Part shown: positions 53,115-62,829 of the stretch, in pieces
Position numbering within the stretch: the first letter of the stretch is position 1
Layout: each line of letters begins with the position of its first letter
Assembly: GCF_003568865.1 (NCBI RefSeq)
Contig: NZ_CP031115.1
Location: 62,001-126,000, forward strand
Length of the DNA stretch: 64,000 nucleotides
Direction of reading: 5' to 3'
DNA from: Rubrobacter indicoceani
Lineage (GTDB): Bacteria > Actinomycetota > Rubrobacteria > Rubrobacterales > Rubrobacteraceae
Translations under genes and position numbers: made by a program
The notes under the pieces: model-generated
What the model was told of the DNA's origin: nothing
The model's database searches: none
Seen by the model: only the letters and a program-made list of their open reading frames with translations

Positions 53115-54230
53115 TCAGGCTCGTTTGGAGAGAAACCTTCCGAGCGCGGCTCCGGCTACGATAACGGTGAAGATCCTGAGGGTCTGTATGGCGGTCACGA
53201 GGGAGATGTCGGCGTTGCTTTCGAGGGCGAGCACGGTAACGGAATCTAGGCCGCCCGGCGTGGTCGCGAGGTAGGCGGTAAGGATATCGGTTTCGAGGAT
53301 AAAGGCGAGTACGAGGCCGAGCGCGGCGCAGGCGATCATAAGCAAGACGTTGGAGAGGATCAGCCAGGGCAGGAAGCGGGCGACCTGCGCGACGGAGGGG
53401 CGGTCGAAGAGAAGCCCGGCGTAGGCTCCGATGGTGGCGAAGGCGATTTCGGGGATGATCGGCGGCGGGGTAAGAAAGACCGTCCCGGACTCCACCACGA
53501 TGACCCCGAGTACGAGCGGCCCGAGAAGCGCGCCCGCCGGAAGCCGGGACTTCAGGCCGAGCCAGGCTCCAAGGACGGCGATGGCGAGAGCGACGAGGTA
53601 GATGGCGGGGGGGCTCTGCAGCAGGGCTTCGGAGGTTCCGTCCGGCGGTCCCCCGGGTGCGCCGGAGACATCCCCTGTGAGACGAGCGATGATGGTCGCG
53701 GAGAGAACGACGAGGATGACCCGCCCGTACTGCATAACGGCGACGACGCGGGGGTCGGCCCCGACGGACTCGCTTATCGCAAGCATCCCGGAGGCCGCGC
53801 CGGGCAGTACCCCTGTAAGCGCGGTTCTGCGGTCCAGCCCGGCAAAGCGTGAGAGCAGCACCCCGGAGAGGAGGCTGAAAGCAAGCGTCCCGACAACGGC
53901 GAGGGCGACCGGAAGCCAGTTGCGGGCTATCAGAGGCAGCGTCTGCGGATCGAACCCGGAGGCCAGCACCACCCCGATGACCGCCTGAACCGCAACCCTC
54001 GCCGAACGTGGGATATGCGGTCTGAGACCGGGAGCCGCAAGCGCAAGCATGACCGCGGCGAGCAGCGGTCCCACAAGCCAGGCCGCAGGCAGGGAGAGCA
54101 ACTCCGCGAGGAGCACGACCGGAACGGCAAGCGCCGCCAGCGCCGCCAGCCGCAGCACGTTGCCCCGGGAAAGGGTTTCGGAACCGCTCACGCCCCGGGG
54201 AGATTGTGCATGAACCTGATAAACATGCAT
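53115..54230 (-). CDS. AbrB-family membrane protein
   Basis: About 371 residues from ATG 54230, ten or more membrane helices in two similar halves (LPAAWLVGPLLAAVMLA... and LPAGALLGPLVLGVIV), characteristic of the AbrB/YxxC duplicated family (not the AbrB DNA-binding protein). Ends with LATTPGGLDSVTVLALE. The frame extends to 54410 but lacks similarity there. Transport substrate unknown. Divergent from modA. Confidence 0.82.
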   Translation of the reverse strand: MHVYQVHAQSPRGVSGSETLSRGNVLRLAALAALAVPVVLLAELLSLPAAWLVGPLLAAVMLALAAPGLRPHIPRSARVAVQAVIGVVLASGFDPQTLPLIARNWLPVALAVVGTLAFSLLSGVLLSRFAGLDRRTALTGVLPGAASGMLAISESVGADPRVVAVMQYGRVILVVLSATIIARLTGDVSGAPGGPPDGTSEALLQSPPAIYLVALAIAVLGAWLGLKSRLPAGALLGPLVLGVIVVESGTVFLTPPPIIPEIAFATIGAYAGLLFDRPSVAQVARFLPWLILSNVLLMIACAALGLVLAFILETDILTAYLATTPGGLDSVTVLALESNADISLVTAIQTLRIFTVIVAGAALGRFLSKRA

Positions 54231-54480
54231 ACGATTTACCCCGGAGCCGGGCTTCACGAACCACAGACAGGGAGGGAAAGAATCGAGGGGCGTCTCGCCC
54301 GGTCGGGGGAGTCGGTCGAACAGCGGAGCAGTTCCCTGTAGGGACTGTGCCGGGACCGTGCTTGCGGCGGGTCGTTTTTCGTGCAGGATGCACGATGAAG
54401 CCCGAGCCACGGGCGTATAGGATGCATGCGTATCGAATGCAAAGACATTTTCTCTCTAGCAAAACGGACGGTGAACCCTG
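54207..54480. promoter_or_regulatory. divergent abrB/modA region with TGCA palindromes
   Basis: Contains TCGTGCA-GGA-TGCACGA at 54379-54395 (perfect 7-3-7), TGCATG-N11-CATGCA at 54207-54229 over the AbrB-family start, and GGATGCATGCG at 54421-54430 with a further ATGCA at 54437-54441, about 40-60 bases before modA. Repeated sites on both sides suggest one regulator controlling both genes. A similar TGCA-N3-TGCA lies before coxS. Confidence 0.5.
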
Positions 54481-55311
54481 TTGAGTACGAAAGCCAGCTT
54501 TCTGCCGGTTGTCTGTGTGCTGGTTGCGGCTGTCGTGGCGGCTGGTTGCGGTAGTTCTGAGGGGGCCGACACGGCCGAGGGAGCGTCCGGTTCGGGGGGC
54601 GACTCCCTGACGGTATTCGCTGCGGCGTCCCTGACCGATGCGTTCGAGGAACTCGGGGAAGAGTTCACGGATCAGACCGGGGCCGAGGTTACGTTCAGCT
54701 TCGCCGGCAGCTCGACGCTCGCAACCCAGATAGAGCAGGGTGCGCCAGCGGACGTTTTCGCCTCTGCCGACGAGGCTCAGATGGAGAACGTGGAAGAGGC
54801 CGGGCTCGTCTCCGGCCAGCCGGAGGTCTTCACCACGAACCGCGAGGTAATCGTCGTCCCAGCGGACAACCCCGGCGACGTCACAGACTTCGCGGACCTG
54901 GCGAACCCGGGCCTGCGTCTCGTGCTGGCGCAAGAGGATGTACCCGCTGCCGAGTACGCGGAGGAGATCCTAGACAAGGCCGCAGACAACCCGGAGTACG
55001 GCGAGGACTTCAAGGAAGACGTAACAAGCAATATCGGTTCGCGCGAGGAGGACGTCAGGGTCGCAGTCAACCGGGTGGTCGTGGGGGACGCGGACGGAAC
55101 CTTTGGCTACGCCAGCGACGTAACGCCCGGCATCCGCGACGAGGTGTTGATAGTCGAGATACCCGAAGACCTGAACATCACGGCCGAGTACCCGATAGCC
55201 GCGCTCTCCGACTCGCAGAACACCGACCTTTCACAGCGGTGGATAGACTTCGTGTCCGGCGAGGAAGGACGGTCCGTCATGGAGAAGTGGGGGTTTCAGA
55301 GTGTCGAGTGA
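54481..55311 (+). CDS. modA: molybdate ABC transporter substrate-binding protein
   Basis: 276 residues. Signal peptide with lipobox VAAGC (C23). The mature part starts SLTVFAAASLTDAFEELG, the standard ModA motif, followed by FSFAGSSTLATQIEQGAPADVFASAD and YPIAALSDSQN. Binds molybdate (or tungstate) outside the membrane. TTG start. Followed by modB. Confidence 0.94.
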   Translation: MSTKASFLPVVCVLVAAVVAAGCGSSEGADTAEGASGSGGDSLTVFAAASLTDAFEELGEEFTDQTGAEVTFSFAGSSTLATQIEQGAPADVFASADEAQMENVEEAGLVSGQPEVFTTNREVIVVPADNPGDVTDFADLANPGLRLVLAQEDVPAAEYAEEILDKAADNPEYGEDFKEDVTSNIGSREEDVRVAVNRVVVGDADGTFGYASDVTPGIRDEVLIVEIPEDLNITAEYPIAALSDSQNTDLSQRWIDFVSGEEGRSVMEKWGFQSVE

Positions 55312-55370
55312 GACGGAGCAGGCTGGAAGCCCGCGCGTCTTGATCCGATAGAACGGAGAGCATAACGCCG

Positions 55371-56210
55371 GTGGCTCAGGGTGGCAAAAACCGCAGCGCA
55401 GCGAGAAGGTTCGTTGGAGACGGAACCTACAGCCTGGTAGCCATCAGCTGTCTGGGTCTTCTGGCCGGGTTTATAAGCCTTCCGATAGTGAGCTTGCTTA
55501 TCTGGACCGTAGACACCTCGGCCTGGCGCGCAATGCTGTCGCCGGTCGCGCTTCAGGCGCTATCCCTGAGCATCCGCACGACCAGCGTTACCCTTGTCAT
55601 AACCATTCTCATCGGCACTCCGGCCGCCTACGCGCTGTCGCGTTTTGAGTTTCCGGGCAAGAAGCTTGTGGACACGCTGGTGGATATACCCGCCGTGCTG
55701 CCTCCGTCTGCGGCGGGCATAGCCTTACTGCTGGCCTTCGGAAGACTCGGGCTCGTCGGTGAGCCTTTGAACCTCGCGTTCGGGATCACCATAACCTTCA
55801 CCACCGTAGCAGTGATCCTGGCGGAGTTGTTCGTAGCGATGCACTTCTACGTGCGTTATACGACCGTCGGGTTCGATAACGTGGACCGGAGCATAGAAGA
55901 AGCCGCCATGGTAGACGGCGCGGGAAGAGGCAACACGTTTCTGAGGATTACCGTCCCCCTGGCCTTTCCCTCCATAGTAGCCGGAGCGGTGATGGCCTGG
56001 GCCAGGGCTTTAGGTGAATTCGGGGCGACGATCATATTCGCCGGGAACGTTCGAGGCGTTACGCAAACCATGCCGCTTGCCATCTACGCTGAGTTCCAGA
56101 GCGACCTCGACGCAGCCGTGGCCCTTTCGCTTATGGTTCTTGTCTTCGCCTTCGCGGTCATCCTGACCGTCCGGCTCCTGACGAGGCGTAGCGTCGCGTA
56201 CCGGGATTGA
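55371..56210 (+). CDS. modB: molybdate ABC transporter permease
   Basis: 279 residues, about six membrane helices. The EAA loop is EEAAMVDGAGRGNTFLRITVPLAFPSIVAG, and ARALGEFGATIIFAGN is typical of ModB. GTG start. No ModC ATPase gene follows; the next gene is convergent. ATP hydrolysis must come from an ATPase encoded elsewhere. Confidence 0.92.
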   Translation: MAQGGKNRSAARRFVGDGTYSLVAISCLGLLAGFISLPIVSLLIWTVDTSAWRAMLSPVALQALSLSIRTTSVTLVITILIGTPAAYALSRFEFPGKKLVDTLVDIPAVLPPSAAGIALLLAFGRLGLVGEPLNLAFGITITFTTVAVILAELFVAMHFYVRYTTVGFDNVDRSIEEAAMVDGAGRGNTFLRITVPLAFPSIVAGAVMAWARALGEFGATIIFAGNVRGVTQTMPLAIYAEFQSDLDAAVALSLMVLVFAFAVILTVRLLTRRSVAYRD

Positions 56211-56225
56211 CCGGAGCTGAACGGC

Positions 56226-57035
56226 TTACTTTTCATGGCGAAAGGTTCGGACGGCCGAGATCATGAGGATCACCCCCAAGAGCAGCTTCAGAAACCCGAC
56301 CGGCGCGAGGCCGACGAGCAGGCCGCCCGCCACCGCGCCCACGACGGAGCCTGCACCCATCGGGGCGACGGTCCCGGTGAGGTCTTTGCTGTCCGAGTAG
56401 CCGCCGAGGCGGGCGTGGCGGAGGATGCCCGTCGCGACCGTGGGGAGGCTGATGATCAGGCTCGCCGTCCCGGCCACCCGGATATCCGCTCCGAAAGCAA
56501 AGACGAGCGTCGGGATAATGAGTTCCCCACCCGCTACACCGAGCAGGCTGCTAACGAGGCCGATGCCAAGCCCGAAAAGAACTCCGGCGATGAGACGGAC
56601 CGGAAGGGAATCCGGCAGCAGACCCTCCGCCTGAAGTGGCAGGAACGACTCGATTACAAGGCCCGTCCCGAGGACTATGAGCAGCACGAAGATAAAGCGT
56701 TCGAGCAGCCGCTCGGAGATTCTGTGCACCAGGGAGACCCCGACGTAGGCCGACGTAACCGCGCCCGCTATCATGGCGAGGATAACCGGGGTCAGCGAGA
56801 ACACCGGCTCCAGCGAGAGCGTCCCGGAGCGTATCGCAAGGGCGCTTGCGATGGTTATAAGGCTGATAGCGAGGTTCAGCGAGACAGCCCGTCGCGCTGC
56901 ATACCGGAAGACCCCGACCAGAACCGGGAGCCGGAACTCGGCGCCGCCGAGGCCGATCAAACCCCCGAGAAGACTTATCGGCGCGCCGTAGAGAAACGCA
57001 AGACCCGGCGAACGTCGCGGCGGCTCCCTGTCCAC
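56226..57035 (-). CDS. TauE/SafE family permease
   Basis: 269 residues, seven to eight membrane helices with the repeated family motif (SLLGGLIGLGGAEFRLPVL near 17-35; SSLLGVAGGELIIPTLVF near 160-180). Family members move sulfite, sulfoacetate or other organic anions; a role in oxyanion handling next to mod genes is conceivable. Last of pucR-mop-tauE on this strand. Confidence 0.85.
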   Translation of the reverse strand: MDREPPRRSPGLAFLYGAPISLLGGLIGLGGAEFRLPVLVGVFRYAARRAVSLNLAISLITIASALAIRSGTLSLEPVFSLTPVILAMIAGAVTSAYVGVSLVHRISERLLERFIFVLLIVLGTGLVIESFLPLQAEGLLPDSLPVRLIAGVLFGLGIGLVSSLLGVAGGELIIPTLVFAFGADIRVAGTASLIISLPTVATGILRHARLGGYSDSKDLTGTVAPMGAGSVVGAVAGGLLVGLAPVGFLKLLLGVILMISAVRTFRHEK

Positions 57036-57050
57036 CGGGCTGGAAATAGT

Positions 57051-57272
57051 CTAGGCCAGTCCGCCGTCGTCGGTGAGGAGCATGACGTCGGTGGCTTTCA
57101 CGAGGGCCGTTACTTCCTTTCCGACTTCGAGGCTGAGTTCCTCGGCGCTCTCGGCGGTGATAAGGGCGACCATGTGGTTGTCTCCGACCTGTATGGAGAC
57201 CCTGGCGGCGGCCTCACCCTTGACTATTTCGGTCACCGTTCCCGGCAACCTGTTGCGGGTGCTGAGGTTCAT
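57051..57272 (-). CDS. TOBE-domain molybdenum-binding protein (Mop)
   Basis: 73 residues, a single Mop/TOBE domain: STRNRLPGTVTEIVKGEAAARVSI, VALITAESAEELSLEVGKEVTALVKATDVML. Small Mop proteins oligomerise and store molybdate or sense it. ATG 57272 with AAAGGGA upstream lies inside the 3' end of the PucR-type gene (59-base overlap in another frame). Confidence 0.9.
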   Translation of the reverse strand: MNLSTRNRLPGTVTEIVKGEAAARVSIQVGDNHMVALITAESAEELSLEVGKEVTALVKATDVMLLTDDGGLA

Positions 57273-57594
57273 TTGCTCGATCCCTTTCTGTTGCTCGCAG
57301 CAGACCCAGTTGCAGGGCCAGCTTTGCCTTCGGGTCCCCGAGATCGAGGCCCGTTATGCTTTGTACCCGAAGCAGCCTGTAGTTCAGGCTGTTTCGGTGC
57401 AGGTAGAGCCTCTGTGCCGCCTCGCTCGCGTTCGCATTGGACTCGAAGTAGACCCGGAGCGTCTTTGCCAGGTCGCTGTTGTGTTCCCGGTCGTACCTTT
57501 CGAGGGGCGATATCAAGGCGGCGAAACCATCCAGAACCTCGCTTCCCCCGAGGTCCCCGAGCAACCTATCGAGGTCTTGCGGCTCCGGGCTCAT
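57214..57594 (-). CDS. minimal PucR/CdaR-type HTH regulator
   Basis: 126 residues consisting almost only of the PucR C-terminal HTH domain: LAKTLRVYFESNANASEAAQRLYLHRNSLNYRLLRVQSITGLDL. PucR proteins usually carry an N-terminal sensor and GGDEF-like region, absent here. It overlaps mop by 59 bases. Its place between mod and cox genes suggests control of CO-dehydrogenase or molybdenum genes, which is inference. Confidence 0.82.
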   Translation of the reverse strand: MSPEPQDLDRLLGDLGGSEVLDGFAALISPLERYDREHNSDLAKTLRVYFESNANASEAAQRLYLHRNSLNYRLLRVQSITGLDLGDPKAKLALQLGLLRATERDRANEPQHPQQVAGNGDRNSQG

Positions 57595-58093
57595 GGCCGA
57601 AGTCTATTCGCCCGGCGCCGCTCGCGCCTTGTTCAACCTGCACCAAAGATAAAAGCCCGACCAAGAGACGCACCCCTCCCGCCGTACAGGCATGCATCTA
57701 TGTACTTGAGTGCCGGTGGAAGCTGTTTCTACACAAAAGCAAGAGCCGGGATGAAGCTTCTGGCTGTCGAGGTCTGCATTTCGTATTCGTCGAGCGAAAA
57801 GATCCCGGGAAGGTCATTAAAGAGTGAGAACGCACATCGCAGTCCGAAGAGTTGGTGCAAGATGCAACAGAATTAGGCGCGTGCTACACTGCGGACGTTT
57901 CTGATGGTGGAAAGGGAAACAACCGATAAGAAGCCTCGGGACTCACCGGAAAGGGCCGACAATAAGCGGGTTACTAAGGAGTTCGTCGCGAGTTCGGGGT
58001 TCTTGGCGATGAGTACCGCATGCGCTTCGGTGACCGGTCCACCCTGTTTCACTTTCGGAGCATCAACGGGAAAAGGGAAAGGAAGGAGGATGT
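57595..58093 (+). promoter_or_regulatory. long leader/promoter region of the cox operon
   Basis: 499 bases between the PucR-type regulator and coxS. Holds TGCA-AGA-TGCA at 57856-57866, a GTACA-N12-TGTAC pair around CATGCAT at 57684-57705, and GGAAGGAGG just before the GTG of coxS. An ORF at 57904-58101 has no similarity and overlaps the coxS start. A long untranslated leader is possible. Confidence 0.45.
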
Positions 58094-58567
58094 GTGCGTA
58101 AGATCCAGGTAACGGTAGACGGCACGACACACGAGCATATGGTGGAACCGAGGCTTTTGCTCGTCCACTATCTGAGGGAGACCCTCGGCATCGGCGGGAC
58201 GCACTCCGGGTGCGACACCTCGAGCTGCGGGGCCTGTACCGTTCTGTTCAACGGGGAGTCGGTCAAGAGTTGCACGCTCCTTGCTGTGCATGCCGACGGG
58301 GCGGAGATCACGACGGTTCAGGGGATTGCCCAAAACGGTGAGTGGCACCCGATGCAGACGGCGTTTCACGAGAACCACGGGTTGCAGTGCGGGTTCTGCA
58401 CGCCGGGGATGATCATGGCGGGCATCAGCCTGCTCAAGGAGAACCCGGACCCGACGGAGGATGAAATCCGTGAGGGGCTCGAAGGCAACATGTGTCGTTG
58501 CACCGGGTACGCGAACATCGTGAAGTCCGTGCAGCAGGCGGCTCGCGAAGGCAGTCCGGTATCGTAG
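58094..58567 (+). CDS. coxS: CO-dehydrogenase-type small [2Fe-2S] subunit
   Basis: 157 residues with two [2Fe-2S] clusters: C40, C45, C48, C60 in the plant-type N-terminal domain, and C99, C102, C134, C136 in the helical domain (CGFCTPG, CRCTGY). Passes electrons from the Mo site to FAD in the CoxM subunit. GTG 58094 follows AAGGAGG; the ATG four bases earlier ends at a stop. Confidence 0.94.
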   Translation: MRKIQVTVDGTTHEHMVEPRLLLVHYLRETLGIGGTHSGCDTSSCGACTVLFNGESVKSCTLLAVHADGAEITTVQGIAQNGEWHPMQTAFHENHGLQCGFCTPGMIMAGISLLKENPDPTEDEIREGLEGNMCRCTGYANIVKSVQQAAREGSPVS

Positions 58568-58586
58568 TAGAACGGGAAGGAAAAGA

Positions 58587-61034
58587 ATGACGGAACAGGC
58601 GCAAAAGTACGTCGGTGGTGGCGTACCGCGCAAGGAAGACCCGGCGCTGGTAACCGGTCGGGCGACCTGGACGGACAACATCAAGCTACCGGGGATGCTC
58701 TACTTCGCGGTGCTAAGAAGTCCGATAGCGCACGGGAAGATCAAGAACATAGACGCTTCGGAGGCTCTGGAACTCCCGGGCGTTCACGCCGTTTACACGG
58801 GCAAGGACCTGAACGGCGAGATGGCCGCGCCGCTGCCGTGTGCGTGGCCGGTTACCGGGGACATGAAGCACCCGGAGCATTACCCGCTCGCCGCCGAACA
58901 GGTGAACCACCTCGGGGACGGCGTGGCGGTGGTGGTGGCCGCCGACCGCTACATCGCCAAGGACGCGCTCGAACTTATAGACGTTGACTACGAGGAACTG
59001 CCGGTGGTCACGAACATCGAGGACGCGCTCAAGGAAGGCTCACCGCTCGTCCACGAGGAGTTCGGAACAAACGAGTGCTACACGTGGCCGATGCCGGTCG
59101 GGGACGTGGACTCGGCCTTCGCGAAGGCCGACGTCGTTATCGAGAGTCGCTACATCCAGCAGCGGCTGCTCCCGACCCCGATAGAGCCCCGCGCCGTCGT
59201 GGCCATTCCGGACCCGGTAAACGGCGGGTTCACTATTTATTCCTCTTCGCAGGTTCCCCACATCCTGAAGAGCGCCCTTTCGGGCATCTGCGGTGTGCCG
59301 GAGCAGAAGATGCGTGTCATCGCGCCGGACGTGGGTGGCGGCTTCGGCCAGAAGCTCAACGTCTACGCCGAGGAAGCGCTGGCGATTCTGCTCGCCCGGA
59401 AGCTCAACGTCCCGGTCAAGTGGGTCGAGGAGCGTTCGGAGAGCTATCTCTCTTCCGTACACGGCAGGGATCAGATCCAGGACCTCCAGCTCGCCGCTAC
59501 AAGCGAGGGGAAGATACTCGGCCTCAAGGTGAAGCTGACCGCCGACATGGGCGCGTACCTGCAGGTCTTCACGCCGGGCATCCCGCTTTTCGGGGCGTTT
59601 GTGTTCCCTGGTGTCTACGACTTCGAGGCGTACACCTTTGAGTGCACGGGCGTCTTTACCAACAAAACCCCGACCGACGCCTACCGGGGGGCCGGACGAC
59701 CGGAGGCGGCCTACGGCATCGAGCGCCTGATAGACGAGCTCGCGCTGAAGGTCGGGAAAGATCCGGCTGAGGTCCGCCGCATGAACTTCTACGAGCCGTT
59801 CGATGAGCCGACGACGACGCCTGCGGGCATCCAGTACGACTCGTTCAACCTGCAGGGTGCGATGGACAAGCTCATGGTCCTCTCGGACTACGAGGGGCTG
59901 CGCGCCGAGCAGAAGCGCCGCCGGGAGAACAACGATCCGGTGCAACTCGGTCTCGGGTTCTCGACCTACACGGAGGTCTCCGGCCTCGCGCCGTCTCAGG
60001 TGCTGGCCGCTCTGAACGCCGGTGGCGCAGGCTGGGAGGCGGCTACGGTCAGGATGCTCCCGTCCGGCAAGGCCGAGGTCGTTACGGGTACCTCGCCGCA
60101 CGGTCAGGGACACGTTACCTCGTGGTCACAGCTTGCCGCCGATGCCCTTGGGATCCACCCGGACGACATCGAGGTCATCCATGGCGATACGGCTACGGCC
60201 CCGCTCGGACGCGACACGTACGGTTCGAGGAGCGCGCCGGTCGGCGGGGTCGCGGTTCACCTCGCGGCGGGCAAGGTCATAGACAAGGCCCGGAAGATAG
60301 CGGCCCACATGCTTGAGGCCGCCGAGGGCGACATCGAGTTCGAGGGCGGCCGGTTCAGCGTCGCCGGATCGCCGGATCAGGGCGTAACCATCCAGGAAGT
60401 TGCCGGTGAGGCGTTCCTCGGGGTGAACCTCCCCGAGGGGATGGAGCCGAACCTGACCGAGGATTCAAGCTTCGACCCGCCGAACTTTACGTTCCCCTTC
60501 GGGGCGCACCTCTGCGTCGTCGAGGTAGACACCGAAACCTGCCGGACGACCGTTCGCGACTACTTTGCGGTGGACGACTGCGGGCCGGTGATCAACCCGA
60601 TCATCGCCGACGGTCAGATCCACGGCGGTATCGCTCAGGGTCTCGCTCAGGCGCTCTACGAAGAGGCCATCTACGACGAGGACGGCAACCTCGTAACCGG
60701 CTCGATGATGGACTACCTGATCCCCGGCGCGCCGGAGCTTCCGAACTACACGCTCGACCGGACGGTAACCCCGTCGCCGACAAACCCGCTCGGGGTCAAG
60801 GGCATCGGTGAGGCCGGGACCATCGGCTCGCCGCCCGCCGCCATCAACGCCATCGTTGATGCTCTCAGCGAGTACGGCATCACGCACATAGACATGCCCG
60901 CGAGCCCGATGAAGGTCTTCCAGGCCATTCAGAATGCCAAAGGCAAGAGCGGCGGCCACGCCGATGCCGACAGAAGCGGGCGTCCGGCGCAGGCAACCGA
61001 CCACCAGACCAACCCGGGAGGTGGATCCCTTTGA
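58587..61034 (+). CDS. coxL: form II CO-dehydrogenase / xanthine-dehydrogenase-family large Mo subunit
   Basis: 815 residues, binds the Mo-pterin cytosine dinucleotide cofactor. VGGGFGQK near 249-256, active-site loop AYRGAGR at 365-371, and the catalytic Glu in GVKGIGEAG. Genuine form I CO dehydrogenases have AYXCSFR with the Cu-binding Cys; AYRGAGR marks form II, whose CO activity is uncertain. C-terminal tail of about 25 residues is Gly/Asn-rich. Overlaps coxM by 4 bases. Confidence 0.92.
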   Translation: MTEQAQKYVGGGVPRKEDPALVTGRATWTDNIKLPGMLYFAVLRSPIAHGKIKNIDASEALELPGVHAVYTGKDLNGEMAAPLPCAWPVTGDMKHPEHYPLAAEQVNHLGDGVAVVVAADRYIAKDALELIDVDYEELPVVTNIEDALKEGSPLVHEEFGTNECYTWPMPVGDVDSAFAKADVVIESRYIQQRLLPTPIEPRAVVAIPDPVNGGFTIYSSSQVPHILKSALSGICGVPEQKMRVIAPDVGGGFGQKLNVYAEEALAILLARKLNVPVKWVEERSESYLSSVHGRDQIQDLQLAATSEGKILGLKVKLTADMGAYLQVFTPGIPLFGAFVFPGVYDFEAYTFECTGVFTNKTPTDAYRGAGRPEAAYGIERLIDELALKVGKDPAEVRRMNFYEPFDEPTTTPAGIQYDSFNLQGAMDKLMVLSDYEGLRAEQKRRRENNDPVQLGLGFSTYTEVSGLAPSQVLAALNAGGAGWEAATVRMLPSGKAEVVTGTSPHGQGHVTSWSQLAADALGIHPDDIEVIHGDTATAPLGRDTYGSRSAPVGGVAVHLAAGKVIDKARKIAAHMLEAAEGDIEFEGGRFSVAGSPDQGVTIQEVAGEAFLGVNLPEGMEPNLTEDSSFDPPNFTFPFGAHLCVVEVDTETCRTTVRDYFAVDDCGPVINPIIADGQIHGGIAQGLAQALYEEAIYDEDGNLVTGSMMDYLIPGAPELPNYTLDRTVTPSPTNPLGVKGIGEAGTIGSPPAAINAIVDALSEYGITHIDMPASPMKVFQAIQNAKGKSGGHADADRSGRPAQATDHQTNPGGGSL

Positions 61035-61879
61035 TCCCTCTTAAGTTCGACTACGAGGTGGCTGAATCGGCCGAACACGCCATCGAGCTCCTCGGGGAAC
61101 ACGGCGACGAGGCCAAGCTCATGGCGGGCGGGCACTCGCTTCTGCCGATGATGAAGCTGCGCCTCGCCGCACCCGCGCTTATCGTGGATATCTCGCGCAT
61201 CAGCGACCTGTCCTACATCCGCGAAGACGGCGACAAAATCGCCATCGGTGCCATGACCCGCCACACCGACGCCGAACACTCGGAGCTTCTGCAGTCCGAG
61301 TGCGGCCTCGTGGCCTACACGGCGGCGCAGGTCGGCGACCCGCAGGTCAGGCACCGCGGGACCATCGGCGGCTCGCTGGTTCACGGCGACTCCGCCTCCG
61401 ACCTCCCGACGACGATGCTCGCTCTGGACGCCGAGTTCACGCTCGTCGGCCCGAACGGTGAGCGCACCATCGGCGCAGCCAGTTTCTTCAAGGACTATTT
61501 CGAAACCGACATGGCCCCGGATGAGGTGATGACCGAGATCCGCGTTCCGAAACTAAACGGCGCGGGCTGGTCCTACCAGAAGTTCAACCGCCGGGCGCAG
61601 GACTGGGCCGTCGTCGGGGTAGCGGCCACCGTCGGTCAGTCAAACGGCAGCCTGGGCGAGGTGAAGATCGGCCTCACCAACATGGGCAACGTCCCGCTGC
61701 GGGCGACCGCAGCGGAGCAGGCGCTCTCCGGGGCGAGCCGGGACGCCATCGCCGAAGGTTCGAACGCTGCGGCCGAGGGGACTTCTCCTTCGGGTGATAT
61801 CGCGGCCTCGACCGAGTTTCGCCAGCACCTCGCGCGTGTACTCACCAAACGAGCCATCGAAGAGGCTCTGAGTCGTTGA
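61031..61879 (+). CDS. coxM: CO-dehydrogenase-type medium FAD subunit
   Basis: 282 residues. FAD-binding motifs AGGHSLLPMMKLRLA at 37-51 and the second GG loop TIGGSLVHGDSASDLP near 116-131, both typical of CoxM/CutM. TTG start overlaps the coxL stop (TTGA). Forms the S-L-M heterotrimer with its neighbours. Confidence 0.93.
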   Translation: MIPLKFDYEVAESAEHAIELLGEHGDEAKLMAGGHSLLPMMKLRLAAPALIVDISRISDLSYIREDGDKIAIGAMTRHTDAEHSELLQSECGLVAYTAAQVGDPQVRHRGTIGGSLVHGDSASDLPTTMLALDAEFTLVGPNGERTIGAASFFKDYFETDMAPDEVMTEIRVPKLNGAGWSYQKFNRRAQDWAVVGVAATVGQSNGSLGEVKIGLTNMGNVPLRATAAEQALSGASRDAIAEGSNAAAEGTSPSGDIAASTEFRQHLARVLTKRAIEEALSR

Positions 61880-62829
61880 GTGAATCGGCAAACGGACGCC
61901 GGGGGGCCCTGCCTCCCGGCGTTTCTGATTCTCAGGATCTCCAGCAGAAACTAAGGGAGTTCGACTACCTCTCGGAAGACGGGCTCGCAACAGCTATCTT
62001 TCTTGCCCTCAAGCTCGGGCGGCCGTTGTTTCTGGAAGGCGACGCCGGGGTCGGCAAGACCGAGGTATCGAAAGTCCTCTCCGGGATGCTCGATACGCCG
62101 CTGATCCGGCTTCAGTGCTACGAAGGTATAGACGTTTATCAGGCGGTCTACGAGTGGGACTACGCCCGGCAGCTGCTCCACATCCGCGCGGCGGAGGCGT
62201 TCGGCGGGGAGGACTCGACCGAGGTCGAGCGCGACCTCTACGACCGCGATTTCCTTATAAGCCGACCGCTGCTTCAGTCGCTTGAATACCGGGGGGATTA
62301 TCCGCCGGTGCTGCTCATAGACGAGGTGGACCGGGCCGATGACGAGTTTGAGGCTTTCCTGCTCGAAATCCTCTCGGATTTCTCCATAACCATCCCCGAA
62401 CTCGGGACGGTAACGGCGGAGCGTCCTCCGATCGTGATCATTACCTCAAACCGGACGCGCGAGGTGCATGACGCGCTCAAGCGCCGCTGTCTGTACTACT
62501 GGATCGAACACCCGACTTTCGAACGCGAGGTGAAGATAGTCCGCACGAAAGTCCCGGACGCCTCGGACGAGCTGACGCGGCAGGCCGCCGCAGTCGTCGG
62601 TGTGATGCGCAAGATGGACCTTTACAAGCCGCCCGGAGTTGCAGAGACGCTCGACTGGACGGAAGCTCTGGTCGCGCTCGGGGCCAGGAGGCTCGATGAA
62701 CGGCTTGTCGAGTCAACGCTCGGCTCGGTCGTGAAATATCGTGAAGATCAACAGCGCGTGAAAGCACCCGGCATCGAGAAACTCCTTGCAACGGTGGATG
62801 CAGGTGGCTGGGGATATCCCGAAAAATAA
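61876..62829 (+). CDS. coxD: MoxR-type AAA ATPase, CoxD-like
   Basis: 317 residues. Walker A GDAGVGKTEVSK, Walker B LLIDEVDRADDEFEAF, sensor ITSNRTREVHDALKRRC. CoxD is needed for assembly of the Mo/Cu active site in CO dehydrogenase. Related to the MoxR at 50180 but without a His-rich tail. TTG start overlaps the coxM stop (TTGA). Confidence 0.9.
   Translation: MSESANGRRGALPPGVSDSQDLQQKLREFDYLSEDGLATAIFLALKLGRPLFLEGDAGVGKTEVSKVLSGMLDTPLIRLQCYEGIDVYQAVYEWDYARQLLHIRAAEAFGGEDSTEVERDLYDRDFLISRPLLQSLEYRGDYPPVLLIDEVDRADDEFEAFLLEILSDFSITIPELGTVTAERPPIVIITSNRTREVHDALKRRCLYYWIEHPTFEREVKIVRTKVPDASDELTRQAAAVVGVMRKMDLYKPPGVAETLDWTEALVALGARRLDERLVESTLGSVVKYREDQQRVKAPGIEKLLATVDAGGWGYPEK

Noticed and set aside
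53077-54933. 618-residue open frame antisense to modA and overlapping the AbrB-family gene
   Set aside because: Runs through the divergent promoter and two well-supported genes; Arg-rich with no recognisable fold.
56235-57827. 530-residue open frame opposite TauE, Mop and the PucR-type gene
   Set aside because: Crosses three real genes and an intergenic region; no similarity and biased Arg/Asp/Glu content.
57904-58101. 65-residue frame just upstream of coxS
   Set aside because: Low-complexity Lys/Arg/Glu then Ser/Thr sequence, overlaps the coxS start and Shine-Dalgarno; no family similarity.
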